Source of the DNA: Luteibacter sp. dw_328
GTDB taxonomy: Bacteria > Pseudomonadota > Gammaproteobacteria > Xanthomonadales > Rhodanobacteraceae
DNA length: 64,000 nt
Direction of reading: 5' to 3'
Assembly: GCF_018449605.1 (NCBI RefSeq)
Contig: NZ_JAAVUW010000002.1
Span: 496,001-560,000, forward strand
Shown here: piece by piece, positions 36,808 to 45,366 of the stretch
Numbering within the stretch: the stretch's first letter is position 1
How the letters are laid out: every line of letters begins with the position of its first letter
Translations under genes and position numbers: made by a program
The notes under the pieces: generated by a model
Seen by the model: only the letters and a program-made list of their open reading frames with translations
Told to the model about the DNA's origin: nothing
The model's database searches: none

Positions 36808-37116
36808 ATGGAAGACCTGAACATCGCGGAGATCCTGTCCGAAGACGGCCGCGTGCGCTTTAGATATGCGCGCTACCTGTCGGAGGACGGAACCCGATGG
36901 ATTCGCCACGGCCGCTTCGAGGCCTATCACGTCAATGGTGCTGTCGCGTCAGAAGGTATGTTCGTCCACGGGGTGGAGCAGGGCGACTGGCGGGACTATT
37001 ACCCGAATGGGCAGCTTGCGGCACAGGGCGCGTATCAGGAAGGGGAAGAGATCGGAGATTGGCAGTTCTTCGATCAGAACGGGGCTGCCTCGGACGATGC
37101 CGGAGAGCCGTCATAG
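36808..37116 (+). CDS. MORN/YwqK-like repeat protein
   Basis: A 102-residue protein with repeated motifs of the MORN/YwqK type: GRFEAYHVNGAVASEGMFVHGVEQGDWRDYYPNGQLAAQGAY and GEEIGDWQFFDQNG. YwqK-like proteins are sometimes annotated as antitoxins. No toxin partner is visible next to it. The start is uncertain; ATG 36808 was chosen for its GGTGAAG upstream, and ATG 36715 is possible. Confidence 0.6.
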   Translation: MEDLNIAEILSEDGRVRFRYARYLSEDGTRWIRHGRFEAYHVNGAVASEGMFVHGVEQGDWRDYYPNGQLAAQGAYQEGEEIGDWQFFDQNGAASDDAGEPS

Positions 37117-37163
37117 CGCCAAACGTGGACCAGGCACCGCTTCTTTAACCCCAGAAACAACAA

Positions 37164-37185
37164 AGCCCCGCATCGCTGCGAGGCT
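37164..37185 (-). terminator. Intrinsic terminator after tRNA-Leu
   Basis: On the minus strand, AGCCTCGCA and TGCGGGGCT pair around GCGA, then TTTGTTGTTTC follows. It ends the tRNA transcript. Confidence 0.85.
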
Positions 37186-37196
37186 TCGTCTATAAT

Positions 37197-37281
<85 letters not shown>

Positions 37282-37401
37282 AGGTGTCCCGAAGCATCGC
37301 TGCCCCGTGAGCCGCGTAGATTAGGTAGGTCCGGGAAACTTGTCAACGATTTTGCACACAGGATGTGAAACTATTTCGCATCCACCTTCAAAGGTCCTTA
37401 C

Positions 37402-40194
37402 GTGACGAAGAAAAACTCAGGTTCGGGAGCCGATCGCGGTCCCCGTAAACCCAAGGCCAGCCGCCCCGGCAAGGCGCTGGACAAGAATCGCTCGTCGGCA
37501 GCCGCCGTCGTCGATCCCCACGCCGACCGGGAAGCTGCGCTTTACGACCAGCCGATCCCCAGCCGCGAAGCCATCCTCGCGCTGCTGGACGACCGCGGCG
37601 AGCTGCTTTCGGAAGAGAGCATCGCCCACGCCCTGCGTCTGTTCACCGACTACGAGATCAACGCCCTCGGCAAGCGCCTGGGCGCGATGGTCCGCGACGG
37701 CCAGCTCCTGCGGAACCGCAAGGGCGACTACGCCCCGGCCCAGAAGCTCAGCCTGATCCCGGGCCGCGTCATCGCCAATGCCGAAGGCTACGGCTTCCTG
37801 CGCCCGGACGAGAGTGGGGAAGAAGATCTCTACCTGTCGCCCGCGCAGATGCGCAGCGTGCTGCACGGCGACCGCGTGCTCGCCAGCGTGGTCGGTATCG
37901 ACCGCCGTGGTCGCCGACAGGGCGCCATCGTGGAAGTGCTCGAGCGCCGTTCGCCGCGCCTGGTTGGGCGCGTCGTCATTGAAAACGGCGTGACCCTGGT
38001 CGAGCCGGATGATCGCCGCCTGCACCAGAACATCATGATTCCCGCGGGTCGCGAGTCCGGTGCCAACTCCGGTGAGATCGTGGTCGTCGAGATCACCGAT
38101 CCGCCGACCCCGCACCGCGGTCCGATGGGCACGATCCGCGCCGTGCTCGGCCAGCGGCTGCAGCCGTCCCTGGTCGTCGAAATGGCGATCGCCAGCCACG
38201 ACCTGCCGCATGAGTTCCCGGCGCAGGTCGTCCGCCAGGCCGAGGAAGTCGAGCCGAAGGTCACCTCCGAAGAGCGCAAGGGTCGCGTCGATCTGCGCAA
38301 GCTGCCGCTGGTCACCATCGATGGCGACGACGCTCGCGACTTCGACGATGCCGTCTATGCCGAGCCGCTGAAGGATGGCGGCTTCCGCCTCGTCGTCGCC
38401 ATCGCCGACGTCTCGCACTACGTGCCGGTCGGTACGCCGCTGGACGTGGAAGGCTACAACCGCAGCACCTCGACATACTTCCCCGGCTTCGTCGTTCCGA
38501 TGCTCCCGGAGACCCTTTCGAACGGTATCTGCTCGCTCATGCCCAAGGTGGAACGCCTGTGCATGGTCTGCGACATGGAGATCGACGAAGAAGGCGAGGT
38601 CAAACGCTCGAAGTTCTACGACGCGGTGATGTTCTCGCACGCACGCCTGACCTATAACAAGGTTTGGCAGGCCGTGGGCGAGCGCAATGCCGATGTTCGC
38701 CAGGAAATCTCCGATGTGCTCCCGCACATCGAAGCCCTGCATCGCCTGTACAAGGTGATGGCCAAGGCGCGTAAGCGTCGCGGCGCGATCGACTTCGAAA
38801 CGCCGGAAGTGAAATTCCGCATCGGTCCGGCGGGTGATGTCGAATCGATGGGTGCGTCGGATCGCAACGACGCGCACAAGATGATCGAAGAATGCATGAT
38901 CGCCGCGAACGTGCAGGCGGCGCGCTACCTCACCAAGCGCAAGATTCCCGCGCTGTACCGCGTGCATGCGCCGCCGCCGGCCGAAAAATACGAAGACCTC
39001 CTGCGTTTCCTCAAGGAGTTCAAGCTGAAGATGCCACCGGCGGGCGAAGTCACGCCTGCGGATTTCTCGGCTTTGCTCAAGCGCGTGCACGACCGTCCCG
39101 AGGCCGAGCTCATCCAGTCGGTGCTGCTGCGTTCGCAGAGCATGGCGATCTACCATCCGGAGAACCAGGGTCACTTCGGCCTGGCGCTGGACGCGTATGC
39201 GCACTTCACCTCGCCGATCCGTCGCTATCCCGACCTGCTCGTGCATCGCGCCATTCGCTTTGCGCTGACCAAGGGCAAGCCGGCCGATTACGTCTACAGC
39301 GAAACGCAGATGGCGGCCATGGCCGTGCATTGTTCGCAGCGTGAGCGTCGTGCCGAAGAGGCCGAGCGCGACGTGGACGAGCGCTTCAAGTGCGCCTGGA
39401 TGGAGAAGCACGTTGGTGAGGAATTCGCCGGCACCATCACCGGCGTCACGTCGTTCGGTCTGTTCGTCGAGCTATCGGCGTCGCGCGTGTCGGGTCTGGT
39501 GCACGTGTCGCAGCTGCCGAACGACTATTACAAGTTCGATCCGATCCGTCACCTGCTCACCGGTGAGCGCACGGGTTCCACGTATCGCCTCGGCGACTAC
39601 GTGAGTGTGCAGGTGCTCCGCGCCAGCCTGGAAGACCGCAAGATCGACTTCCGTCTGGTTGCGCGTCTGGCCCAGTTACCGAAGCCGGCACCGAAGGTCG
39701 CAGTCGCTGCCCCGGTTGCGCCGAGCTCAGGCATGGCCAAGGCTGGCAAGGCCATCGGCCGTGCGGCGAAGAAGGCCATGGACAGCCTCTTCGGCAAGAA
39801 GAAGACCAAGGCACCTGTCGCGGTCGAAGCGCCTTCCGCGCATCCTCCGGCCCCCGCGCCGGCATCGCGTCGTCGTGCCGCCGAGCCTGCAGCGAGCGAG
39901 CAGAACTCGTCGAGGCCGCCGCGTCGTCGTTCTTCGGCACAGGGCTCGACCCAGGAGCAGTCCGCTCGCGGCGGCCGGTCGGGCCGCGGCGAATCATCGG
40001 GCCGTGGCGAACAGTCCGCACGCGGTGAACAGTCCGCGGGACGGTCCGCCACCAAGAAAACCGCGGCGAAGAAGACCGCCGTGACGAAGCAGTCGACCCG
40101 GCAGGCGCCGGTCGCCACTTCGGAAACACCGGCACCGGCCAAGAAATCGGCCCGGCGTCGGTCGCGTAAACCCAGGAGCAAGCCAGAAGCATGA
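37402..40194 (+). CDS. rnr: Ribonuclease R
   Basis: A 930-residue 3'-5' exoribonuclease that degrades structured RNA. Domains in order are an N-terminal winged helix (IPSREAILALLDDRGELLSEESI), cold-shock domains (GRVIANAEGYGFLRPDE), the RNB catalytic domain (ITIDGDDARDFDDAVYAE-like segment with Asp cluster) and an S1 domain (EFAGTITGVTSFGLFVEL). After about residue 755 comes a long basic, Ser/Gly/Arg/Gln-rich tail with near-repeats of SARGEQS and SGRGE, well beyond the usual length. The start is GTG 37402 with AAGG upstream. Its stop overlaps rlmB (ATGA), the usual pairing. Confidence 0.95.
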   Translation: MTKKNSGSGADRGPRKPKASRPGKALDKNRSSAAAVVDPHADREAALYDQPIPSREAILALLDDRGELLSEESIAHALRLFTDYEINALGKRLGAMVRDGQLLRNRKGDYAPAQKLSLIPGRVIANAEGYGFLRPDESGEEDLYLSPAQMRSVLHGDRVLASVVGIDRRGRRQGAIVEVLERRSPRLVGRVVIENGVTLVEPDDRRLHQNIMIPAGRESGANSGEIVVVEITDPPTPHRGPMGTIRAVLGQRLQPSLVVEMAIASHDLPHEFPAQVVRQAEEVEPKVTSEERKGRVDLRKLPLVTIDGDDARDFDDAVYAEPLKDGGFRLVVAIADVSHYVPVGTPLDVEGYNRSTSTYFPGFVVPMLPETLSNGICSLMPKVERLCMVCDMEIDEEGEVKRSKFYDAVMFSHARLTYNKVWQAVGERNADVRQEISDVLPHIEALHRLYKVMAKARKRRGAIDFETPEVKFRIGPAGDVESMGASDRNDAHKMIEECMIAANVQAARYLTKRKIPALYRVHAPPPAEKYEDLLRFLKEFKLKMPPAGEVTPADFSALLKRVHDRPEAELIQSVLLRSQSMAIYHPENQGHFGLALDAYAHFTSPIRRYPDLLVHRAIRFALTKGKPADYVYSETQMAAMAVHCSQRERRAEEAERDVDERFKCAWMEKHVGEEFAGTITGVTSFGLFVELSASRVSGLVHVSQLPNDYYKFDPIRHLLTGERTGSTYRLGDYVSVQVLRASLEDRKIDFRLVARLAQLPKPAPKVAVAAPVAPSSGMAKAGKAIGRAAKKAMDSLFGKKKTKAPVAVEAPSAHPPAPAPASRRRAAEPAASEQNSSRPPRRRSSAQGSTQEQSARGGRSGRGESSGRGEQSARGEQSAGRSATKKTAAKKTAVTKQSTRQAPVATSETPAPAKKSARRRSRKPRSKPEA

Positions 40195-40937
40195 GTGAGT
40201 CATGGATCGTAGGAATCAATCCGGTCGAAGCGGCTCTCACCAACGACCCCGATCGCGTCCGCAAGGTTCTGGTCGAGCAGAAGTCGAAGAATGAGCGTGT
40301 AAACGAAATCGTCTCGATGGCGCGCAAGCTTGGCCTCGTGCTGGAGCAGGTGAGCAAAGAGCAGCTGGAGAAGCTCGGTGGCGAAGCGCGCCATCAGGGC
40401 GTCATCGCTCTCTATCAGACGCCGCCGTTGCGCGACGAGACCCATTTGCTGCCGCTGCTTGAAGCGGCGGGTGCGAACGCCTTCGTGTTGGTGCTCGATG
40501 GCGTGACCGATCCGCACAACCTGGGTGCGTGCCTGCGCAGCGCGGCGGCGGCGAACGTCACCGCGGTCATCGTGCCGAAGGATCGCGCGGTCGGCATCAC
40601 GCCGACCGTTCGTCGCGCCTCGGCCGGCGGCGCGGACAGGGTGCCGCTGATCGCAGTGACCAATCTGGCGCGTGCCCTGGGCATACTCAAGGATGCCGGC
40701 GTGTGGATCACCGGTCTGGCCGGCGACACCGACAAGTCGATCTACGACCTCGACCTGAAGGGGCCTACCGCCCTGGTCATGGGTAGCGAAGGCGATGGCA
40801 TGCGTCGTCTCACCCGCGAAAATTGCGACTTCCTGGCGAAGATCCCGATGCCCGGTGACATGGAGAGCCTCAATGTCTCCGTCGCCACCGGCGTCGTTCT
40901 GTTCGAGGCACTGAGGCAGCGAGGAGCAAAGCGATGA
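40191..40937 (+). CDS. rlmB: 23S rRNA (Gm2251) 2'-O-methyltransferase
   Basis: A 248-residue SpoU-family (SPOUT) methyltransferase that modifies G2251 of 23S rRNA. The N-terminal substrate-binding domain begins IVGINPVEAAL. The SPOUT motifs are LDGVTDPHNLGACLRSA (motif 1), ALVMGSEGDGMRRL (motif 2) and IPMPGDMESLNVSVATGVVLFE (motif 3). It is translationally coupled to rnr upstream and to a small membrane protein gene downstream. Confidence 0.96.
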   Translation: MSESWIVGINPVEAALTNDPDRVRKVLVEQKSKNERVNEIVSMARKLGLVLEQVSKEQLEKLGGEARHQGVIALYQTPPLRDETHLLPLLEAAGANAFVLVLDGVTDPHNLGACLRSAAAANVTAVIVPKDRAVGITPTVRRASAGGADRVPLIAVTNLARALGILKDAGVWITGLAGDTDKSIYDLDLKGPTALVMGSEGDGMRRLTRENCDFLAKIPMPGDMESLNVSVATGVVLFEALRQRGAKR

Positions 40938-41218
40938 GCAGCATGGTGTGGCATGACTGGACCGGTCTGGTCGGCGTGGCGCTGGTGTTGATCGCGTTCT
41001 TCCTGCTTCAGGCACACAAGCTGTCGGGGCAAGGCTATACGTACCAGGTGATGAACCTGGTCGGTGCTTTCGGCATCCTGCTGTCGCTGATCTTCGGCAT
41101 GTTCAACCTCCCTGCCTTCCTGCAGGAGATGGCCTGGTTCCTGATCAGCGTCTACGGCATCGTCCGTGGCGTGCGGGCACGGAAGGCCGCGGTGATCACG
41201 CCCGACAGCCTGCCCTGA
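40934..41218 (+). CDS. Small CBU_0592-family membrane protein
   Basis: A 94-residue membrane protein with two to three hydrophobic segments (WTGLVGVALVLIAFFLLQA, YQVMNLVGAFGILLSLIF, MAWFLISVYGIVRG). The pattern matches the CBU_0592 family, which has no known function. It starts inside the stop of rlmB (ATGA), so it ends the rnr-rlmB operon. Confidence 0.8.
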   Translation: MSSMVWHDWTGLVGVALVLIAFFLLQAHKLSGQGYTYQVMNLVGAFGILLSLIFGMFNLPAFLQEMAWFLISVYGIVRGVRARKAAVITPDSLP

Positions 41219-41254
41219 AGAGCGGCGGGTCAGCGGGGGGTTACACACCCTCCG

Positions 41255-41291
41255 TATAATGGGGGCAGATCGGCGCAAAGCCGGTCTGCCC
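41255..41291 (+). promoter_or_regulatory. -10 box and leader hairpin of gdx
   Basis: TATAAT is at 41255-41260; no clear -35 is seen. It is followed by a strong hairpin, GGGCAGATCGGC (41263-41274) with GCCGGTCTGCCC (41280-41291), 11 of 12 pairs plus one G-U, at the 5' end of the transcript. The hairpin is not part of the known guanidine-II consensus; it may stabilise the message. Confidence 0.6.
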
Positions 41292-41339
41292 GTGGGGACG
41301 ACCCCATGACGCGCAGTATCTCCGCGGGGACGACCCCGC
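41292..41339 (+). ncRNA. Guanidine-II (mini-ykkC) riboswitch
   Basis: Two hairpins with ACGA loops, GTGGGG-ACGA-CCCCAT (41292-41307) and GCGGGG-ACGA-CCCCGC (41324-41339), lie 17 bases before the ATG of a Gdx-type exporter. The paired ACGR-loop hairpins are the definition of the guanidine-II class. TCCGC (41321-41325) can instead pair with GCGGA (41344-41348) at the ribosome-binding site, and it shares bases with the second hairpin, so the two structures exclude each other. This predicts translational induction by guanidinium. Confidence 0.93.
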
Positions 41340-41356
41340 TTCTGCGGAGCCACACC

Positions 41357-41671
41357 ATGTATTGGTTCGTGCTTGTTCTGGCAGGTCTCTTCGAGATCGC
41401 CTGGGCCGTTGGCCTGAAATACACCGAGGGCTTTACGAAGCTCATTCCCAGCGTTCTTACGGGCACCGCCATGCTGATCAGCATCGTGCTGCTGGCGTAT
41501 GCGACGAAGAAGTTGCCCTTGGGTACCGCTTATGCGGTATGGACCGGCATCGGCGCGGTCGGTGCGGTGACGCTCGGCATCATCCTGTTCGGCGAGTCCG
41601 CGCAGCCGTTGCGGCTGCTTTGCGTCGGGTTGATCGTGGTCGGGATTCTTGGGTTGAAGCTGACGGCTTGA
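41357..41671 (+). CDS. gdx: Guanidinium exporter, SMR family
   Basis: A 104-residue small multidrug resistance protein with four membrane helices, formerly called Sug[21 protein letters not shown] at the start has the essential Glu (position 13) and the Lys/Thr pattern of the guanidinium/H+ antiporters, as distinct from EmrE-type drug exporters. The guanidine-II riboswitch in its leader supports guanidinium as the substrate. Confidence 0.95.
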   Translation: MYWFVLVLAGLFEIAWAVGLKYTEGFTKLIPSVLTGTAMLISIVLLAYATKKLPLGTAYAVWTGIGAVGAVTLGIILFGESAQPLRLLCVGLIVVGILGLKLTA

Positions 41672-41682
41672 TCCGGGCAAGA

Positions 41683-41760
41683 GCATCGCCGATGAATCGG
41701 CTCCCACATTTGAATCGGCTCCCACATTTCTGCTGTTTGTGGGAGCCGCTTCAGCGGCGA
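41683..41760. repeat. REP-like cluster (variant arms)
   Basis: Three arm-type units, two in one orientation (ending GGCTCCCAC at 41707 and 41725) and one inverted (GTGGGAGCCGCTTCAGCGGC from 41739). This GTGGGAG variant also occurs at 55337. It lies between gdx and phoU. Confidence 0.85.
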
Positions 41761-41797
41761 TGGGTGCTCGCGACACCCTTAGACTACTTACGGCCGA

Positions 41798-42505
41798 TCA
41801 AAACTCCGGATTGGCCGTCGTATCCTTCTTGATCCGCGGCGCGACCAGCGGCTCACCGTTCACCACGAACCATACGTTCTCCGCGATATTCGTCGCATGG
41901 TCACCAATGCGCTCGATGTTCTTCGCCATGAACAACAGGTGCGTGCACGGCGTGATATTGCGCGGGTCTTCCATCATGTAGGTGAGCAGGGCGCGGAAGA
42001 CCAGGGTGTATTCCTCGTCCAGGCGAGCATCTGCTTTCCACACTTCATAAGCGGCTTCGGCGTCCTGGTCGTGGTAAGCCTTGAGCACGTCGCGCAGCTC
42101 TTCGATGGCGAGCTCGGCAAGGTTCGCGAGGCCGCCAACGACAGCGATCGGCGCTACACGGCTAAGCGGAATGGAACGCTTCGCCACGTTGGCGGCGTAG
42201 TCGCCGATGCGCTCGATGTCCGCGGCGATGCGCAGCGCGGCGAACACGCTACGCAGATCGCCGGCGATCGGTGCGCGCAGGGCCAGCAGGCGAACGACGT
42301 CCTGGCTGATTTCCTGCTCGAGCGCGTCGATGGCTTCGTCGTTGTCGACGACGCGCTGGGCAGCGCGCTCGTCACGACGCTGGACCACGTCGATGGCGGC
42401 TTCGAGCTGGGCGACGGCGAGTTCGCCCATCTTGACGATTTCGCCGGTGAGGCGCTTCAGTTCGTCGTCGTAGCTCTTGATGATGTGCTGGTGCGGAGTG
42501 TTCAT
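41798..42505 (-). CDS. phoU: Phosphate-signalling protein PhoU
   Basis: A 235-residue all-helical protein with two PhoU repeats. The metal-binding motifs ADIERIGDYAANVAKR and KNIERIGDHATNIAENV show the E/DxxxD pattern. It dampens PstSCAB uptake and PhoR signalling when phosphate is plentiful. It is the last gene of the pst operon, 20 bases after pstB. Confidence 0.96.
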   Translation of the reverse strand: MNTPHQHIIKSYDDELKRLTGEIVKMGELAVAQLEAAIDVVQRRDERAAQRVVDNDEAIDALEQEISQDVVRLLALRAPIAGDLRSVFAALRIAADIERIGDYAANVAKRSIPLSRVAPIAVVGGLANLAELAIEELRDVLKAYHDQDAEAAYEVWKADARLDEEYTLVFRALLTYMMEDPRNITPCTHLLFMAKNIERIGDHATNIAENVWFVVNGEPLVAPRIKKDTTANPEF

Positions 42506-42525
42506 CGCATGCCTCGTAGGGGGGC

Positions 42526-43359
42526 TTAGCCGAAACGGCCGGTGATGTAGTCTTCGGTCTGCTTTTTGTTCGGCTTGGTGAAGATCTTCTCGGTCCGGTC
42601 GAACTCGATCAGCTCACCCATGTACATGAAAGCGGTCATATCCGAGCAGCGTGCGGCCTGCTGCATGTTGTGCGTGACGATGACGATGGTGAACTGGCTC
42701 TTCAGCTCTTCCACCAGCTGCTCGATGCGGCTCGTGGCGATCGGGTCGAGTGCCGAGGTCGGCTCGTCGAGAAGGAGCACTTCCGGCTTCAGCGCGATCC
42801 CGCGGGCGATGCACAGACGCTGCTGCTGACCACCGGAGAGGCCGAGCGCGCTCTGCTTGAGCTTGTCCTTCACTTCGTCCCACAGCGCGGCACCACGCAG
42901 GGCCTGCTCCACGCGGCCTTCCATGTCCGTGCGGTTGAGCTTTTCGTGATGGCGGATGCCATAGGCCACGTTCTCGAAGATGGTCATCGGGAACGGCACG
43001 GGCTTCTGGAACACCATGCCGACCTTGCTGCGCAGGCGGTTGAGCGAGTACTTCGGGTCGAGGATGTTCTCCCCATCGAGCACGATTTCGCCGCTGGCAC
43101 GCAGGTTCGGGTAGATCGCGTAGATGCGGTTGAAGATGCGCAGCAGGGTGGACTTGCCGCAGCCGGACGGACCGATGATGGCCGTGACCTTCTTCTCCGG
43201 CACGTCCATGGCGATGCTCTTGAGCGCGTGGAACTCGCCGTAATGGAAGTTGAGATCGCGCACGGTCATCTTCGCCGGCACCTGGCCGAGATCGACGTCC
43301 GACCCATGGGCCGAGGTGCCGAAACCCGGCTTGGAGGCGACTTCGTTCATGTTAGTCAT
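42526..43359 (-). CDS. pstB: Phosphate ABC transporter ATPase PstB
   Basis: A 277-residue ABC ATPase that powers phosphate uptake. Walker A is GPSGCGKST, the signature is [14 protein letters not shown], Walker B is [12 protein letters not shown], and the switch His is in VTHNM. The start at 43359 overlaps pstA by eight bases and has AAGG upstream. Confidence 0.97.
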   Translation of the reverse strand: MTNMNEVASKPGFGTSAHGSDVDLGQVPAKMTVRDLNFHYGEFHALKSIAMDVPEKKVTAIIGPSGCGKSTLLRIFNRIYAIYPNLRASGEIVLDGENILDPKYSLNRLRSKVGMVFQKPVPFPMTIFENVAYGIRHHEKLNRTDMEGRVEQALRGAALWDEVKDKLKQSALGLSGGQQQRLCIARGIALKPEVLLLDEPTSALDPIATSRIEQLVEELKSQFTIVIVTHNMQQAARCSDMTAFMYMGELIEFDRTEKIFTKPNKKQTEDYITGRFG

Positions 43360-44221
43360 GGGACACCTTGGAGCGCGAGAATACAAAGCGGGCGACGAGG
43401 CTGAGCGCCAGTACGAACATGGTCAGGACGAACGCGCCGGCCCAGGCGAGGGTGTTGATGTCCGGGCTCGGGTCCTTCGTGTATTCGTAGATGACTTGCG
43501 GCAGGCTCGGCATCTTGTCGATCGGGTTGAACGTCATGAAGTTGTTGCCGAACGCCGTAAACAGCAGCGGTGCCGTTTCGCCACTGATGCGGGCGAGGGC
43601 GAGCAACACACCGGTGACAATACCCGACCGCGCGGCGCGGATCAGGATCTGCACGGTGAGCTTCCACTGCGGTACGCCGAGCGACAGCGCGGCCTCGCGC
43701 AGCGTGCCCGGCACCAGGCGCAGCATTTCGTCGGTGGTGCGCACGATGACGGGCAGGGCGATCAGGGCCAGTGCGATGCCGCCAGCGATGCCGGAGAAAG
43801 TCACGTCGCCATTGGTCAGCCACTTCGAGGGCAGCACGACGATGGTGTAGACGAACAGGCCCAGCACGATCGACGGCGCGGACAACAGGATGTCGTTGAG
43901 GAAGCGGATGGTCGGACCGAGTTTCGAGCGGCGCGAATATTCGGCCAGCCAGGTTCCCGCCATCACGCCGATCGGCGTGGCGATGAGGATGCCGATCACG
44001 TTGAGGATCAGGCTGCCGACCATGGCATTGGCCAGGCCGCCTTCCTCGCGGTAAGCGGTGATCTTGGTGAACAGCGCGGGCTTGAGGCCGGCGATGCCCT
44101 GGCTCAGTGTCTCCCAGAGGATCCACGCCAGGAAGAGCAGGCCGATGCCGGTGGCAACGACACTCAGGATCATCGCGACGATGTTCTTGATGCGGCGCGT
44201 GGTGTAGAGCGAGGCGGACAT
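43352..44221 (-). CDS. pstA: Phosphate ABC transporter permease PstA
   Basis: A 289-residue inner-membrane permease with six helices. [14 protein letters not shown] in the N-terminal region and the cytosolic EAA-type loop [32 protein letters not shown] dock on PstB. It shares one base with the pstC stop. Confidence 0.96.
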   Translation of the reverse strand: MSASLYTTRRIKNIVAMILSVVATGIGLLFLAWILWETLSQGIAGLKPALFTKITAYREEGGLANAMVGSLILNVIGILIATPIGVMAGTWLAEYSRRSKLGPTIRFLNDILLSAPSIVLGLFVYTIVVLPSKWLTNGDVTFSGIAGGIALALIALPVIVRTTDEMLRLVPGTLREAALSLGVPQWKLTVQILIRAARSGIVTGVLLALARISGETAPLLFTAFGNNFMTFNPIDKMPSLPQVIYEYTKDPSPDINTLAWAGAFVLTMFVLALSLVARFVFSRSKVSHD

Positions 44222-45252
44222 CAGGAGCCTTCCTTCGAAGCCAGGCGGCGAAGCATGAGGCGAGCGATCGTCAGCACGATGAAGGTCACCACGAAGAGCA
44301 GGAAGGCGATCGCCATCAGCGCCGACTTCTGCAGGCCTTCCGCCTCACCGAACTGGTTGGCGATGGTCGAGGCGATGGAGCTGCCGGTCTCGAGGATGGA
44401 CGGCGTGAACTTGAACGTGTTGCCGAGGACGAAAGCCACGGCCATCGTTTCGCCCAGCGCACGGCCCAGGCCGAGGAAGATGCCGCCGATCACAGCGGTT
44501 CGGGTGTAGGGCACGACGATGTCCCAGACCACTTCCCATGTGCTGGAACCCAGCGCATAGGCGGACTCCTTCAGGCGGGTGGGTACGGTCTGGAAGACCT
44601 CACGCATCACCGAAGAGATGAACGGGATGATCATGATGGCGAGCACCAGGCCCGCCGTGAGCACGCCCGCGCCGAAGAACGGGTATTCGCTGGAAAAGAA
44701 CTTGGCGATGAACGGTACGTGCTGGACCAGCCAGGAAATCTTGCCGTCCGGCGGATCCGCGCTGAGATTGTTCATCAGCCACGGCTTGATATACGTCGCG
44801 ACGAACGGGGCGAAGATGAAAAGGCCCCACATGCCGTAGATGATCGACGGGATGCCGGCGAGCAGCTCGATGGCGGAACTGACCGGACCGCGCAACCAGT
44901 TCGGAGCGATCTCGGTAAGAAAGAGGGCGATGCCGAAGCTGACCGGCACAGCGAAGATGAGTGCGATGAGCGCGGTGGTCACCGTGCCCATGACCGGTAC
45001 GAGGGCGCCGTACTGGTTGTTGGTCGGGTCCCAGGCAGAGCTGGTCAGGAAGCCCCAGCCGAAGGTGGCGAACGCATCACGACCCAGCCACAGGGTGGAC
45101 GCCGCCGCGCCGACCAGTGACACCAGGACGATCAGGGCGCAGGTCTTGAGCAGCCCTCCGAACAGGCGGTCGTTGCGCGTATCCCTCGCGTTGCGCGCCG
45201 CTTCCTCCGCACGCGCGGTGGTAGGAGCGTTGCTGCTGACGGTCGCATGCAT
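44221..45252 (-). CDS. pstC: Phosphate ABC transporter permease PstC
   Basis: A 343-residue inner-membrane permease. The signature region is the loop VPTRLKESAYALGSSTWEVVWDIVVPYTR, and GIPSIIYGMWGLFIFAPFV lies in the core. It pairs with PstA. A hairpin separates it from pstS. The stop/start overlap (TGATG) with pstA gives coupled translation. Confidence 0.96.
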   Translation of the reverse strand: MHATVSSNAPTTARAEEAARNARDTRNDRLFGGLLKTCALIVLVSLVGAAASTLWLGRDAFATFGWGFLTSSAWDPTNNQYGALVPVMGTVTTALIALIFAVPVSFGIALFLTEIAPNWLRGPVSSAIELLAGIPSIIYGMWGLFIFAPFVATYIKPWLMNNLSADPPDGKISWLVQHVPFIAKFFSSEYPFFGAGVLTAGLVLAIMIIPFISSVMREVFQTVPTRLKESAYALGSSTWEVVWDIVVPYTRTAVIGGIFLGLGRALGETMAVAFVLGNTFKFTPSILETGSSIASTIANQFGEAEGLQKSALMAIAFLLFVVTFIVLTIARLMLRRLASKEGS

Positions 45253-45287
45253 GATGAGTGCGTTTCCCCGGGCCTATGCAAAAGTGT

Positions 45288-45317
45288 GGGTCGCCGCTCC
45301 CTGGGGAGCGGCGACCC
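45288..45317 (-). terminator. Hairpin between pstS and pstC, likely partial terminator
   Basis: A perfect 13-bp stem GGGTCGCCGCTCC / GGAGCGGCGACCC with a four-base loop. On the minus strand a short ACTTTTG follows. Partial termination here, or protection of the pstS message, would give more PstS than permease. Confidence 0.7.
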
Positions 45318-45366
45318 GGTTTCCTACTCTGGGCCGCTTATGTGTCAGCCGGCCTGTCGAGAAGGA

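Noticed and set aside
36808-37116. Toxin-antitoxin pair with the YwqK-like protein
   Set aside because: No toxin gene is adjacent; the neighbours are a DHFR-like gene and tRNA-Leu.
37417-39411. A 664-codon minus-strand frame opposite rnr
   Set aside because: Antisense to ribonuclease R, with no recognisable motif and a composition typical of shadows.
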